A DNA stretch of 64,000 nt from Tolypeutes matacus (Eukaryota > Chordata > Mammalia > Cingulata > Chlamyphoridae): positions 62,001-126,000 of the forward strand of contig JAKSZT010038768.1 of NCBI GenBank assembly GCA_026826555.1. Reading direction: 5' to 3'. Below the pieces are notes generated by a model that saw only the letters and a list, made by a program, of their open reading frames with translations, did no database searches and was not told the DNA's origin. The translations under genes were made by a program, and so were the position numbers. Every line of letters begins with the position of its first letter. The first letter of the stretch is position 1. Below are positions 46,816 to 59,120 of the stretch, in pieces.

Positions 46816-48526
46816 CTGTAGAAAGAAATGTAGTTCAGGAAATATTGGCCCACTTTTCATTTTGACCAATGCCTCATTCACTTTCATTACTTGAATTCAA
46901 CTCTTATTCCCTAAATTGGAATTTTCCTGAGGAAACTTGCCTGGCCTCCCTGATTAGGTTAAATTTTATATATAGAATTATTAAATATAATAGTAAAAAT
47001 TTATCTTATTCTGGGAATTTTCTTTTACATTGTTATGTGATTATTTGATCAAAAATGTTTCTTCCCTTAACTGTGAGCTACATGAAGGCAGGACCCATGA
47101 CTTTTCAGTGATGTCAAAATTATTACATAAATAAGTGCCAATCTTGTCAAAATAGATATTGGATAGATATTTTGAGGGAGAGAAAAAAAATTTTACTTTT
47201 TGCAGAATAATATTTACATGTGAAAGTTTGTTTTTCCTTTGCAAGTACAGTCTTCATTTATTATTTTTGACTAAGAAGATGCCAACATTTCAGAATTTTG
47301 TTTGTGAGAATTGTAACAGAACAAGAGGATATGCTAGCAGTCCTGGGATGAAATGACTAATCTCTGTGAAAGTCAAAAGAGGAGAAATGATTCCTATGGG
47401 CATGAACAGGGTTGTCTTTGTATTGTGGAATCACTCATATCTCAGATCTTGCATAGGTTAGTGGAGTGGGGAAACTTGTAAATTAATGTGCCTGTGGATT
47501 GCCAATATCTATGGTGTATGCTAATGATGGAGGTTGGAGCCCAGAGCTGACACAACCACATGGATAGAGCCATTGGAAATCTCTGAAGTGAACCCAAATG
47601 AACCAATGACAAATTACTTTTCTCCATTCCCTTATGACTTGGCTCACTGTAATATGCTTGAAAATGGCTAGACCTCAGAGAGGGGTTGTCAAAGATGAAA
47701 AGTGTCTGGGACATATTTTACTTTCCTATATGTGAGATTGCATGTAATAAAAAGCACACTCATTTAGAAAATAATGTAATTCACTATTCTCACAATTGCT
47801 ACATACCTAAGCTCTGTAATCATATTCTCACACAACACATCAACTCTTGTTTACAAGCCACTTTAAAAGAGACACTGGGGGCAGAAGGAGTGCCAGACTG
47901 GAGTTGGCATCTTAGAACCAGTTTGGGTTCTGAAATCTACTAAGTTTGACCTGGCATCCTAACTTTTGCACATTATGTATACAGATGAGCACAGATAATT
48001 TACTTTAACAATAAAACTTTTTTCCAAATTAGATTGCAAAATAATTCACAGTTAAGAGGTAACATGGAGCCAAGCAGTGTTTCCTGTGGCACCAGGTTGG
48101 TGTGGCAGGCACTTGTTGAACACTAAGGTCCTGACTCTTAAGTTGGCCTCAGTCTACAGGATCAACAACCACACACATTTTCTCCAGCTCTTGTTTAGAG
48201 GCCCTGAGCACTGTGATAAATCCCTGTGTTTCAGAATCACCCAGGGGATTTTAAATGCCTGGTAATTAAATGTGTACATGAGTTTTGAGATGCCATGCTC
48301 TAGGCCACATGTGGCCGCATATCAAGCAGTCGATAGCCAGAAGTGGCTCCCATATTGGACAGCACAGCTCTACGTAATAATCTAAATATTCTCTTTCATT
48401 AAGTATCTCAGTGGCTCTAATCTGTACTCAGAGGTGCGAACAACTGTTGCTTTGATAGCATAAAAGGCAGCCATATGTAATGGAGAGCATTTTGTGGGAA
48501 GTGGACAAGCTGTCTATTCTCCTTAC

Positions 48527-48814
48527 CTTAGAATTGCAACATTCTTAGGTTCATTTTTTTCAAGAGCTCTCAGGTGGGTCTACAGGTCCATTACATTGGA
48601 AACCAGGCCCTGCAGCTAGCAATTGGGCCTGAGGTCATTCTTCTGAGAGACCATAGAGCAGGATGGGCACAAAAAACCCTCCCCACAGAGCTCCTTCTGC
48701 ATGAATTGATGAAATGAGAGCAACAGATGTATTCACACTTCAAGTACATGTCTTTGTTAAGATAAAATAGGTAGATAGGGCATCTTCTTTAAAGTTTTCA
48801 GCCATAGCCACTAT
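48527..48814 (-). pseudogene. RING exon of copy C
   Basis: Acceptor CCTACAG, then ATAGTGGCTATGGCTGAAAA: a Met codon at 48,803-48,805 opens MAENFKED. A frame change within 30 bp removes the first Cys pair. Later pieces are legible in another frame: MYLKCEYICC, LQKELCGEGFLCPSC-like, SMVSQKND. The donor is AAG/GTAAGG at 48,521-48,527. Several stops follow. It is the only one of the readable copies to keep the family start codon. Confidence 0.8.
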
Positions 48815-49713
48815 CTGTAGGAAAATGAGAAAGATAATAGAAATTCCATATGTTCAGTGAAAATAATCTTTGGGGTTTTCCTCTTAAAATTCCTAGAAAA
48901 ACTGGCATGAAGATAAATTGTAAATACAAACACAAATGTGAAACCTATGACCCTGAAATACTGATAATTGAAATGTTAATTGAAATGAAGACCATGATTC
49001 ATAATTAGGCTTTAATATGAGTGATGAAAGAGTCTAGACTGGTCTATCTAAGAGGGAGGCCACCAGAGACATGTAGCCATTGAACACCTAAGATGGGGTT
49101 ATTCTAAATTAAAATGTGCTGAAAGAGTAAAATAAACTAGGATTTTCAAGACATAATAAGAATTAGAGAATGGGGACTATTTCATTAAAAAACATTAGAA
49201 ACTGATCACATATTGACATAATAATATTTTGGATATCAAACTTAATATCAAGGTTTTTTGTAAACTTTCATTATGCTACTACTTGAAAAATTTATACTTA
49301 TGTGTGTAGGTCACAGAATATTTCTCTTTGTACATCATTGGTCTAGACTTAGATATGCTCCAACTCTTCCAGGTGGTCCAACTCTACTGTGGTAAAAATT
49401 CCATGAGTGACTGAGAAGTTGAAGTCAATAGTGGAAAATGAACTCACCTCTGGGAGAGTAGCCCATCTTGTGATTTGACTAAGGAAAATGATGCATATAC
49501 ATTTCTTCTGTTTGGATATTGAAATCTAGGTTTTGACAATTGCTCTTGGAGAAGGGGCCCCAAGCATACCTAAGGGTACACACTGAAACTGGCATTGAGT
49601 TGGTAGAATTGATTTTTTTTCCCATTCCCCGCAATTTGCTTTCTCGAATCTGTGCTGCATAGAAGTCAGAGAAGTAAAATAATATTTACAAAATCTGGAC
49701 TCAAATCTTCTCA

Positions 49714-49800
49714 CCCTGATTCTCCTCTGACTTCCAGCTGTTTACAGTGACAGCTCAGTTCTGGAGAGAGATCGAGCTACATACAAGTTGCTTTTATGTA
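49714..49800 (-). promoter_or_regulatory. Decayed promoter and first exon of copy C
   Basis: Aligns with 63,190-63,300. The TATA-box region reads CATAAAAG on the minus strand (about 49,792-49,800) against TTTATAAAAG in copy A, so the TATA core has a T to C change. The exon-1 donor still reads GTGAG. Confidence 0.6.
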
Positions 49801-51284
49801 GAGGGTCCCTCCTCCCAATTTCTTCACATCCTGCTGCTCATCTTTAACTCAATCAAGTTTGATTTGATTCTGGCAGAATTACTGATGTTACCACAAATGA
49901 AGAAAATTATTTTATCTTGAGATTGCTTTATTTCCCTATTAATAAAAACAAAATGTTTCCAAATTACCATTATAGGTTATATATTGACTATTATGTCTGT
50001 TGATAAGGTTTAGAATTAGGATAGAAACATTTGATGCTAAATAATTGGCATCAATATTAATCTTTGCAGAATTAATGGAGGTAGTTTCAAATACTTTTTG
50101 TTTGGAAGAGTCAAACCTCATATTTAGATCTAAGAAATTAATCAAACCTATTCAGAAGGCTTTTCTAAAATCATACTCACTAGTCACTTCTTCATAAGGG
50201 CTTTTTCTCTCAATTGGCAAAGTCCAGGTTTTAAAATGTGATAATTCAACCCTTAAGTGGTCCCCCTATAATCAGTCATCTAGTCAGGGTCTTGTTTTAG
50301 TTAACTACAGAATCAAAAGTTAAAAGTATTTTTAAAAAGTTAAAGGTATTTCCTTTTACTGATATGCAAGAAATGATACATTTCCTTTATTTAAACATTT
50401 TTGTTCTCTTCAAAAAGCATTCCATATGGTTTTAGATGACTCATAGGTGATCAGTATTTGCAGAGGGAGAATGGAAAATTAGGAAGGTGGTATGCTGGCG
50501 GGGAAGAAGTGAGGGGTGAATTAAGTTACATTTAGGTGATTAAATTAAATTTTCTTTCATTTCCATGCTCATCATTTGCTGGTTTTTGCTGGATACTCTC
50601 TTCATTTCAAATCCAAAGCAAAGGCATATATCAAGCACTCATGTCTCATGAAGGCAAACTGAAAATCATGCAATGCTAAAAATTGTGACCAATTTGACTA
50701 CAGAGTTCCATAGTCAGGTCCTGTTTTCTGTAGGAGTGGGAGGCTATGTGGGAAGTACCAGCTCCATCTGGGAGACGGTCAGAGTCTTCAACTGGAAGTG
50801 AAACCCAGGAATTTGTCACACACTTCTCTTCTAATACTTGGTGTAAAGTCATTTAGTGTGTGGTCTCCAATGCCACCAGGGTACAAATCTGTCTGTCATA
50901 GCAATGGTGCGACAGAGGGTTGGTGTGAAAGACTGGAGGCAGGGGCCAGTTAGGCCCATAATTTGTCTAATTTTTTAAATTATTGAATATAATTATTGAA
51001 GAAATCATCATTAAAGAATCCTTTAGCTTGACATTTGCCTTTTGCAGTCTTTTATTATGTACATTTTATTTTATTATTTTAAAAAATAATCAACCCAAAT
51101 CTATTATCATTTATACATTAGTTATCAAGTAAAAATTGATTGTTTTCTCAGACAATTCTTTTTTTATTGTTTGCCAGTCTCCCAAAGCATTGCTTGCTTC
51201 CAATGGTTAATAATTGATCTGTGGGAGGAAATTTATTTTATATACAAAATTAAATCTGGAAATTCTATTTCATGAGTATTAATT

Positions 51285-51317
<33 letters not shown>

Positions 51318-52900
51318 GTGCTATTCATGCTTAACCATTAATAAATTTGATGGTGTTTTAAAAAATCTCATATTCTTTAACTGACAAGTTCTTTCAGAGG
51401 TAAAATTTTCAGTGTTATTAATATTTACTCTCCACTTATTTATGATATACAAATTTTCTCATTTTTGCTAATGAATAAAAACAGTGCATAAATTGTACAT
51501 ATTTTAAGTATCTGTCAATCCACCCATCCTTCCGTCCTTCTTACTAAAGCCCCAATGAAATGCCAGGATTTTACTGGTTGTCATTAAAAAAATGTTCCAC
51601 TTATTTTGGCATTTATTCTCCAAAAATAATAAACCTGAATATGTTTTAGGTTTTGAGAGACAATCTTAGAGAATTTAACAATATTTGATTACTTAAGTAA
51701 TAAAATGTGCTTCAGATTATCTCACAGCAGGCTCCTAGATGGCTGAGTCACGCCTTTTACAAAGAGGCTTCCTTCTCCCTGTTCCCAACTGGGCATCTTG
51801 CTGCCATTCTACTTCTTGAAATGCCCACCAGAGGTCCAAGATGCATCAATGTGGTCACTGTTCAGTTCTGGAAACATTTATGTTTACTGATACCCAAGGA
51901 CATCATGACTACCTGATCCTCACATGATTATTCATAATCAGTTTAAATTCATAGGTACATGGTCCGACCTTCCTTCTCTGCCTAGAAAACTTTAAACCTA
52001 AAGGATAACCTGCAGAAACTCCACTAAACTCAAGTTCCTGATTAATAATTTATCCTTACAGGAATGTTTCCTGAAATCCTAGGACAAATCATTTCTCCAT
52101 CTTTTTCTCCCAGGACAATGTATAAAGACCTCTGATAAAACCAGGTACAGTATTACATAATTTTGTGTGTTTTGTTTGTGACATTGAGACAACCATAATG
52201 AGAACTGGGTCTGTGGCTTGATTTTGGATATGAAATACAATGAGTATCCAGCAAAAAGTAGAGATCAAATAATTTCTATTTAATAATTTGAAGTCAATCT
52301 TTATTCTTTCATGTTTTCTCCTGATTTTTCAGCTACCCTATAAAATTCCTGATCCTTTGGGGTCATCTAAAACAATAATATATCATAACTGAAGAGAGTA
52401 AAATTGATCAAAATATTAAGAAGGAAGCAAAGGAAAATCATCTGAATTGTGATTCTACATGGGGAAGGAAAATACTAAGATTACACAGAAATTATTCATT
52501 TTTTTCTATGGGATGTAAAATTCACAGTTGTCATTATATATATTATACTTGTGTTTTCAAACAAATCCAAACTTGAGATAAGCAAATTTAAGAAATATGA
52601 AGCAAACATATCAATGAAAAGAATCTGTGGTTAATTTGATTTGTGGTATATAATTCTAATCAATTGCAAACACACAGGGTTCACAGTGTTGTCAAATCAC
52701 CAACAGAATGAAAATGTATACTACACTCCACTATTAGGATTAAAATGGATGAAGAATGTTGAAGTAAGGTGATGAATCATAATACTTATTTGGGTATGTT
52801 TTAAGGCTTAGATAAATTACACAGGAAATGTTTTAATGGAACATAAAATGTCTTCAGTTTTGTTAAACTTTCTGGCAAAATTTTTAAAAAGATATGTGAT
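49801..52900 (-). other. Upstream flank of copy C, duplicated with that of copy B
   Basis: No gene seen. It aligns in several blocks with 54,400-58,790: 50,465-50,640 with 55,200-55,380, and 51,710-52,260 with 55,910-56,410 (for example CCTTTAAT/GTTTACTGATACC...GGACATC with TGACCCTTGATACC...GGACCTC). 52,550-52,880 aligns with 58,560-58,790. The TA microsatellite at 51,285-51,317 is local. The copy B side carries extra L1 and SINE insertions. Confidence 0.6.
51285..51317. repeat. (TA)n microsatellite
   Basis: Alternating TA, interrupted once by ACA, 33 bases. Confidence 0.9.
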
Positions 52901-53404
52901 TTTCCAATTCCATGTGGTCCCAGGACATATTTTTTTTTTTAATTTTTTTAAACAAACTTCACCGGGGAAATTTATTTTTAAAAAATATTTAATTAGAGAA
53001 GTGTAGGTTTACAGAAGAATCTTACCAGGAAGATTTAACATTATGTACTTTTGTATCTCATCCAGAGAAAGATTAGATTCAGTCTCTCTGTGTTCTTGCT
53101 AGAAAAAGTGTTTTTTTTTTCCCCCACAATTTGCAAATGCACTTTGAGTTTGATCTAATTCTAACAAGATCCCTAGGTAATTCTAACACACTTTAAGTTT
53201 TGAGAATACCTTCTCTACACCATGACTCAGCCACATTAGTAGATTTCGTTAAAAATCAACAGGTCTTTCTATATGTAGTCAAGACTGTGAACCATAACAA
53301 TTTTAGGTACCAGAAATCAGCTAATTTCCACATTAGGTGTAGAGCCCATTGCTGCTTTCTTTTTTTCACCTCTGTTAGTGAGAAGAAGTCAGATGGTACC
53401 CATT
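52901..53404 (-). other. Intron side of copy B, partly repeat
   Basis: T- and A-rich sequence at 52,929-52,995 followed by an L1 3' UTR-like minus-strand piece (GTGTAGGTTTACAGAAGAAT). There is no trace of the SPRY exon that should lie on this side of the copy B RING exon. Confidence 0.5.
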
Positions 53405-53410
53405 CCTTAC

Positions 53411-54330
53411 CTAGGATCTTTAGCATCTTTGGGTTCTTCTGTAGAATTATGTTCAGGTGCAGATCCTGTTCATTCATCTGTGAAATTAACTTGTCCAAGA
53501 TGCCAAATGAGACTCAATATCATTGTCCTAAGAGACTGAAGGGTAGAAAGGACAAGATAAACAATCCCCATGGGTATCTTCTATAATTAATTGATGCCAT
53601 GGAAGCAGAAATCCACCCACATTCCAGGTACATTCCTCAATATAGGCTTGGCAGATGAAACATCTGCTTGGTTTCTTGTAGGAGTTTAGCTGTGCCCAAG
53701 ACAAGGAAAATGTACATTGTAAGAGATTTTCCCCAAGTTGAATGACCATGAGTTCTGTCATTTGACAACCATAACATGAATAAAATTCTCGTGTTCCAAC
53801 TGTTGCAACATCTGGAACAAGGCAATAAGAGTACAAACATGAAAGCATATTTGGGGAGGAGAACTAAAAAGTCTTCACAGTGCTGAGTTCATGAAGAGGA
53901 AAGGCCAATATTCATGGGAACACTCCCACATTTGCTAGCAGATTCAACCTGGCCATAAAGCATCGAAATCAGAAACAGTTACGGGAGTTGCATTTCATCA
54001 TCTCCCACCCAAAGTAACAGAAGCTACAATTTGATTTGAAAGAATAAAATTATGTCATCCCTGCAGACTTTGAACTGAAACCATAATAACATCTTACCAT
54101 TCCCAGAGTGGTAGGATCCATTGTGGCAAATTTCCAAAAAAAGGTCTGACATAGTGTCAGTCCTCAGAAAACATTTCTGAAAGTAAACTGATGACTAAAT
54201 TCCCATTATCTTCCTCAATCATCACTGCCAAATCTAGAAGATATTGGATAAGATTGGACTTCTATCTTCTGCCCTAGATCTCCTCTGACCTCTAGGTGCT
54301 TCCAACAATGGCTCAGGTCTTGTTGGGGAG
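53411..54330 (-). pseudogene. RFPL4-like pseudogene, copy B (RING only)
   Basis: Minus-strand RING exon (53,411 to about 53,702) plus a promoter remnant (about 54,270-54,330). Readable: the linker LISQMNEQDLHLNIILQKNP and MLKIL before the donor TAG/GTAAGG (53,405-53,411). Upstream, in other frames, come RCFICQAYIEE (first Cys pair kept) and the THGDCLSCPF end of the RING. The central zinc ligands are unreadable owing to frame shifts. The start codon position is ACA (53,691-53,693). The exon-1 donor is lost and the TATA region is deleted. No SPRY exon follows, so half the gene is missing. Confidence 0.75.
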
Positions 54331-55404
54331 GGTCCCACCTCCATCCCTCTTCATACCTGACACATATTTTTTACATAATTAAAATTTAAGTCTGGGAATG
54401 AGATTTTTATCTAGAGTTCATAGTAACTATAAAATTATATTTAAGCTGAGAGCATCTACTTTTCAATGTGTATAAAAAACTACATTGCTGTCACTTTAAT
54501 TAGATTAAACCTAACTATAAGCTTATTTCAGAGATTTTATTTCCTCATCTATTAAAAGTAGGTATCGTTCAATATATGGTATATGCTTAAAGATTTGCTT
54601 ATAATCCTAAAAGAGATTATTCAGTGTGATTGCATTTGCATTTTTACAAAATAGTACAAATTCATTGCATACACATTAAAATCAAAGATAATCAGTGCTT
54701 TCATCTGATTAATAAGACTTTAAATAGTTTTAATTTACTTGGATTATATTTGAAGAGTTTTGAAAATTTTGATAATTCATGTGAAAAGTTTATAAAAGTG
54801 AGAAATGAGCCATTAAGTTCTTTCTCTGTATGGACACTTAACCTAGCAGCAGAAAACAAGCCTGTTTGAAAGAACAGAGGTTATTTTCAAGTAGAGATTG
54901 TTAACCCTCAAGTGAATTGTACTTTTTTCTGTTGGCACCAGCCCTGAATTTTTCTTCATAATTTCTCTCTAATACCTCACCTTCTTCTATTTGTTATTTG
55001 GTGTTTTTAGAGCTTTGTTTTCAAAATTCAAAAAATTTTATGTTATTTCCTCTACCTCAAAATTTACCAAATATAAATGAATATCTTTGCTTTCTTAATA
55101 CATACACACACACACACACACACACATGTATATATTTAAGACCTAATTTCTGTCCATTAATCTGGTTTCTTATGAAATGCGATGACTACTAAGAATTCAC
55201 TATTTGAGCAAAGGGAATGAAAAATGAGGAGATAGGGTGGGTGATGCAAAATTAATTTTAAGTAATTAAATTTAATTGTTTTAATTTAGAAAATATTCAT
55301 CTGCTGTTAATTTTTTTCCTGGGTTCCCCTATCATTATATCTCAAATACAAAAAGACACAGCCCAGAATCCGTGCATTATAGTTTAATTAAATAACTGTG
55401 AAAG
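54331..55404 (-). other. Upstream flank of copy B
   Basis: No gene seen. It aligns with the upstream flank of copy C (see 49,801-52,900). (CA)n microsatellite at 55,103-55,126. Confidence 0.55.
55103..55126 (+). repeat. (CA)n microsatellite
   Basis: Twelve uninterrupted CA units, followed by TGTATATA. Confidence 0.9.
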
Positions 55405-55562
55405 CATAATGCTGGGTCATATGGTCAGACTATGTTGAAGTTTGCAAAAACTGCCAAACTATCTTCCAAAGAGGCTAGAACATTTTGCATACCCACCAGG
55501 AGTGGAACACAGTTACCTGCACTCCAGAATGTCACTAGCATATGGTGTTAGGAGTGCTTTGT
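55405..55562 (-). mobile_element. L1 3' end fragment
   Basis: AATGCTGGGTCATATGGT and AACTGCCAAACTATCTTCCA are typical of the region after L1 ORF2 read from the minus strand. It continues after the SINE at 55,768 to about 55,850. Confidence 0.65.
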
Positions 55563-55767
55563 GGTTTTGTTTTTTTTTTAATTTACCTCCACCCCTCCTC
55601 CCTTGGCTGCTTGTCTTCCTTTGTTGTGCCAGCTCACCTTGCCACGTGGGCCCTGAGCTCACTGTAGATACACAGGATCTCCTTCACCAGGAGGCCCCGG
55701 GGATTGAACCTGGGGCCTCCCATATGGTAAATAGGAGCCCACCCATTTGAGTCACAGCTGCTTCCTT
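55563..55767 (-). mobile_element. DAS-type SINE with target-site duplication
   Basis: 205 bp, minus strand: head GCAGCTGTGACTCAAATGGG, B box GGTTCAATCCC at about 55,695-55,705 (perfect to consensus) and an oligo(A) end (T on plus, about 55,568-55,581). Flanked by an 11-bp perfect duplication, GAGTGCTTTGT, at 55,552-55,562 and 55,768-55,778. It is inserted in L1 and is the best-preserved SINE of the window. Confidence 0.85.
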
Positions 55768-55850
55768 GAGTGCTTTGTTTTAAAATTATTTTGGCCTTCA
55801 TTCTTCAACTATAAATCATCTGGTCAGATTTTACCTGATGACAAATGATT

Positions 55851-56529
55851 GCAGACACTTAAACACACTTATAATAAAATCTTCATCCAGTCATCTCACA
55901 CAGTAACAGTCCAGGTGGTGCCATGTTGACTATTACAAAGAGACTCTGCTTCCCTCTTCCCACCCAAGATTCCAAACACATTTCTACATCCTGAGTCACC
56001 CATCAGATTTTCAGGACTCTTCTGATCACAGCTCTTTTCATTTCAGTAATCATTTATGACCCTTGATACCGAAGGACCTCTTGACTATGTCCTCCTGAGA
56101 AGATTATTCAAGATTATAGCAGTTTAGATTTATAGGTAAATATTCTGACATTCCTTCTTCTTGGAAACCTTGAAGCCTGATTAACCTAGCAAAAGTTCAC
56201 TAAGCCAAGGACCCCTCAGTTGTTTCTTCCTATAAGAACCTATCTGCTACTTGCAAGATACATCACTTCTCCATCTTGTTTTCTTAGGATAATTTCCAAT
56301 AACTTCTAAGCAATCCATTATTATTTTAACTTAGATTTATGAGTTCTTCAAATTTCTTTTAATGAGACAAACATCTGACAACTGGGACTGAGGCCCTGAT
56401 TTTAAATAAGAAATAAAAAGTGTTCTTCCATTACTAGAATAATAATAAGTCTATAGTAGAAGAATAAATCTATTTTATTCCATTTTTCATTCCCCAATAT
56501 TGAAGATTTTTGGATATTGATGGTCACTT
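55851..56529 (-). other. Continuation of the copy B upstream flank
   Basis: No gene. 55,910-56,410 aligns with 51,710-52,260. Confidence 0.55.
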
Positions 56530-57834
56530 TGTTTTTTTTTGTTTTTTTTTTTTTTTATTATGGGTAAAAATCAAAATTCTCACAATACATACAAACATTT
56601 GTAAAATGGTATATAAATATATATGCATATATGTGTATTTGCTTACAAAAATGTTATTTATATATATATATATATGCAGATATTTTAAGAGGTGCTTAGA
56701 TTACCCAAAACACTACACGGAACCCACTGGGATTCCTATGTTGCCCACCTCCCACACCTCCCACCACATCCCACACAAACATCTCCCACAGTGTGGCCCA
56801 CCAACCTCAATGAACCCACACATCCTGGAGCCCCGCCACCAACCACAGACCACAGTCCACACCGCAGACCACACTCTCCCCCACTCAGACCTGAGCGGTG
56901 TGTGCTGATCCAAAATGGCCCACATCCATCGCCATAACAGTACTCAGGACAACCTCCAACTCCCAAAGAAGCCCCTGTATCTCAACTGCTCATCTCCTCC
57001 CTACCCAAAAACTGTCAAGTGGCCACTGGCTCCACCTCATTGTTATAATTTCTTGCATTGCAAGAATCACCATATCTCACTTTGTTTTTAATTGAGAGGG
57101 TGATTAGATCCTATGGGAAAGATGGATATAACTATCTTCCTTGCAGTTGCAAGACACTCTTGGGATGGGTGTTGTCCATCATCCTCTCCTTGTTAGTTGT
57201 CCTGGGTGAGAGTAGGTGTTGAGTAGGTGTTGGAATTCTGCTGAAATTCAGGGCTTACCTGGAACATGGATGGACCAAAGATTTAACTTCTGAGAAATAT
57301 ATTTACCAAGTATAGTTCTAATTATAGGTTCAAATAAAAGGGGCAGAAGAGCCATGTTTAGAGAACCTATAAGTGAGTCTAACTCTGTTTCAATGGAGAA
57401 CATAAATTCCAAAGTAAGGCCCACTGACAGGGTGTCAAATTGCTGAGCTGTCTGCCTTGCTAATAGTTTCTGGATTTCTCTGGATCCTTCAGGATCCCCA
57501 CTATTTGAAGTACTTTTTATTGTGGTTATCAATGAGATCCTGCTGAGACTTGCATAATGTAACCTCTGGAAAGACCTCCCAACTCATTTTGAAGTTTCTT
57601 AGCCATAAAAACTCATTTGTATTTACCATTTTGCTCTTTTAGTCAAGGTCTTTTTCCAGATGCATTGCTAGTTGGTGCTTGGTAATAATTCCTTGGTGCC
57701 AGGGAAGCTTAGCCCCAGGCATCTTTTCCCACACTGGCGAAGGCAGGGGTGGTAGTGCATTTATATGTTGAATTTGGCTTAGAGAGAGGCCACATTTGAG
57801 CAACAAAGAGGCTGTCAGGAGGTAACTCTTAGGC
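56530..57834 (-). mobile_element. L1 3' UTR, minus strand, with AT-rich tail
   Basis: T-run (oligo(A) of the minus strand) at about 56,528-56,557, then the tail also found in the inner L1 at 10,118-10,270. A C/A-rich block (56,700-57,000) and about 0.8 kb shared with 37,120-37,920 follow. The C/A-rich block is unusually rich in CCACA and ACCACA words. Confidence 0.75.
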
Positions 57835-58212
57835 ATTGATATAAAGGCAGTGGCCCTCAGAGGTTCTGAGGAATTGGAGAAGGAAGAATAGGTGTAACAT
57901 GGAAGCATTTTTAGGACACTGGAGTTGTCCTGCATGACACTGCAGTGACAGACACAGGCCATTTGTTTATTTTGTCATATCCTACAAAATTGTGCAGTAC
58001 AGAGTGTAAACTATAATGTCAACTGTAGTCCATGGTTAGTAGCAATGCTTCAATGTGTTCATCAATTATAACAAATGTACTACAGTAATGAAGGATGTTG
58101 GTAATGTGGGAAAGTGTGGGTGGGGGAGGAAATAAGGCATATGAGAATCCCTTATATTTTTTATATAACATTTGTGTAATCTGAAATTTCTCTAAAAATA
58201 AAAAAAAAATAG
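57835..58212 (+). mobile_element. L1 3' UTR end, plus strand
   Basis: Opposite orientation to the previous entry, starting at about 57,835 (GCATTGATATAAAGGCAGTG) and ending in AATAAAAAAAAA at 58,200-58,210. It includes GGTGTAACATGGAAGCATTT and a G-rich GTGTGGGTGGGGGAGG block. With the previous entry it forms a large inverted pair. Confidence 0.7.
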
Positions 58213-58804
58213 TTAAGAAAAAATATATACAAAGCATATCTAACAAAAAGTAGACAGTGAAGACATAATTTAATTGAAAAATTAAATTATAAAGAGTCTT
58301 GTTTCTTTCATGTTTTTCTCCAGTTTTTCATCCTAACTACATAAGTCCAGATCTTCTGCAGATCAATTGAAAAGAATAATATAGTGTAATTGAAGAGAAC
58401 AAAATTGATAATCCATCACACAATTTAAAAAAAACAATGGAAATATCCCTGAGTTATAAGATTATATCCAGAAGGGGAAATATTAAGATTATTTAAAATT
58501 ATTCAAGAGTTCCTATCTCAGAAGTAAAGATCAAAATTCTTATTCAGTTCATTATATTTGAAAATTTTCAAATGTTTCCAAACCTAATTTTAAAAAAATA
58601 AGAGTAAATATGAAACATGTAACATGAAGATAAAGAGAAATTGTTGTAAGTTCTTCCAAACTACTGCAAATTCACAGTCTGAAGATTTCCCTATATTGAT
58701 GGAAAGAGCATATTTCAATAATGACTTAGTCATTCACTCTTAGGTAAGCTTGCATTGTTTAACATAACTCAAACTCTTAAATCTTTCTTTAAAGCTTTTT
58801 AAAG
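58213..58804 (-). other. End of the copy B upstream flank
   Basis: No gene. 58,560-58,790 aligns with 52,550-52,880. The similarity breaks off near 58,800 at an L1 3' UTR. Confidence 0.5.
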
Positions 58805-59120
58805 TTTTCTGTAAGAATGTTCTTTTTTATAATTATATATTTTTATAGTTTTGAAGATACTTAGATTACATGGATGTTACACAAAAAATATAGGGATTCT
58901 CATATGCCCTGTTCCCCACACCTGCCATACCCTCCCACATAAGCAACATCCTTCATTAGTGTAGCACAGTCCTCGTAATTGAGAAATGCATTCTGGGGCA
59001 TTGCCACTGAGCATGGACCATAGTTCACATTGTAATTTACACTCCCTCCCACACAATATTACCAGTTTTGGGAAGATATATAATGGCCTATATCTGTCAT
59101 TGTTACGTCATTCAGGATGA
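58805..59120 (-). mobile_element. L1 3' UTR fragment, minus strand
   Basis: Contains ACATCCTTCATTAGTGTAGC and GAGCATGGACCATAGTTCAC, homologous to 36,700-36,960 in the same orientation. Confidence 0.75.

Larger units (their letters stand above)
46238..49800 (-). pseudogene. RFPL4-like pseudogene, copy C
   Basis: Three-part gene on the minus strand: a promoter and noncoding exon remnant (49,714-49,800), a RING exon (48,527-48,814) and a B30.2/SPRY exon (46,238-46,815). The RFPL4 family comprises small RING-SPRY proteins; mouse Rfpl4 is oocyte-expressed and tied to ubiquitin-mediated cyclin B turnover. Here the RING exon has an ATG but frameshifts and stops, and the SPRY exon has two stops. Splice sites are kept. 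Intron and flanking sequence align with copy A, for example 47,440-47,690 with 61,150-61,350. It is a duplicated, decayed gene and not a retrocopy. RFPL4A is a better match than RFPL4B by eye. Confidence 0.85.

Noticed and set aside
53200..53586. A 128-codon plus-strand frame
   Set aside because: It is antisense to the RFPL4-like RING exon of copy B, which accounts for it on the other strand.
55563..55767. tRNA genes at SINE heads (55.7, 43.7, 34.3 and 6.6 kb)
   Set aside because: The A and B boxes belong to tRNA-derived SINEs with bodies and A-tails; cloverleaf stems do not hold.
56510..56966. Overlapping Pro/His- and Cys/Gly-rich frames
   Set aside because: They arise from a C/A-rich L1 3' UTR segment and do not resemble any protein family.
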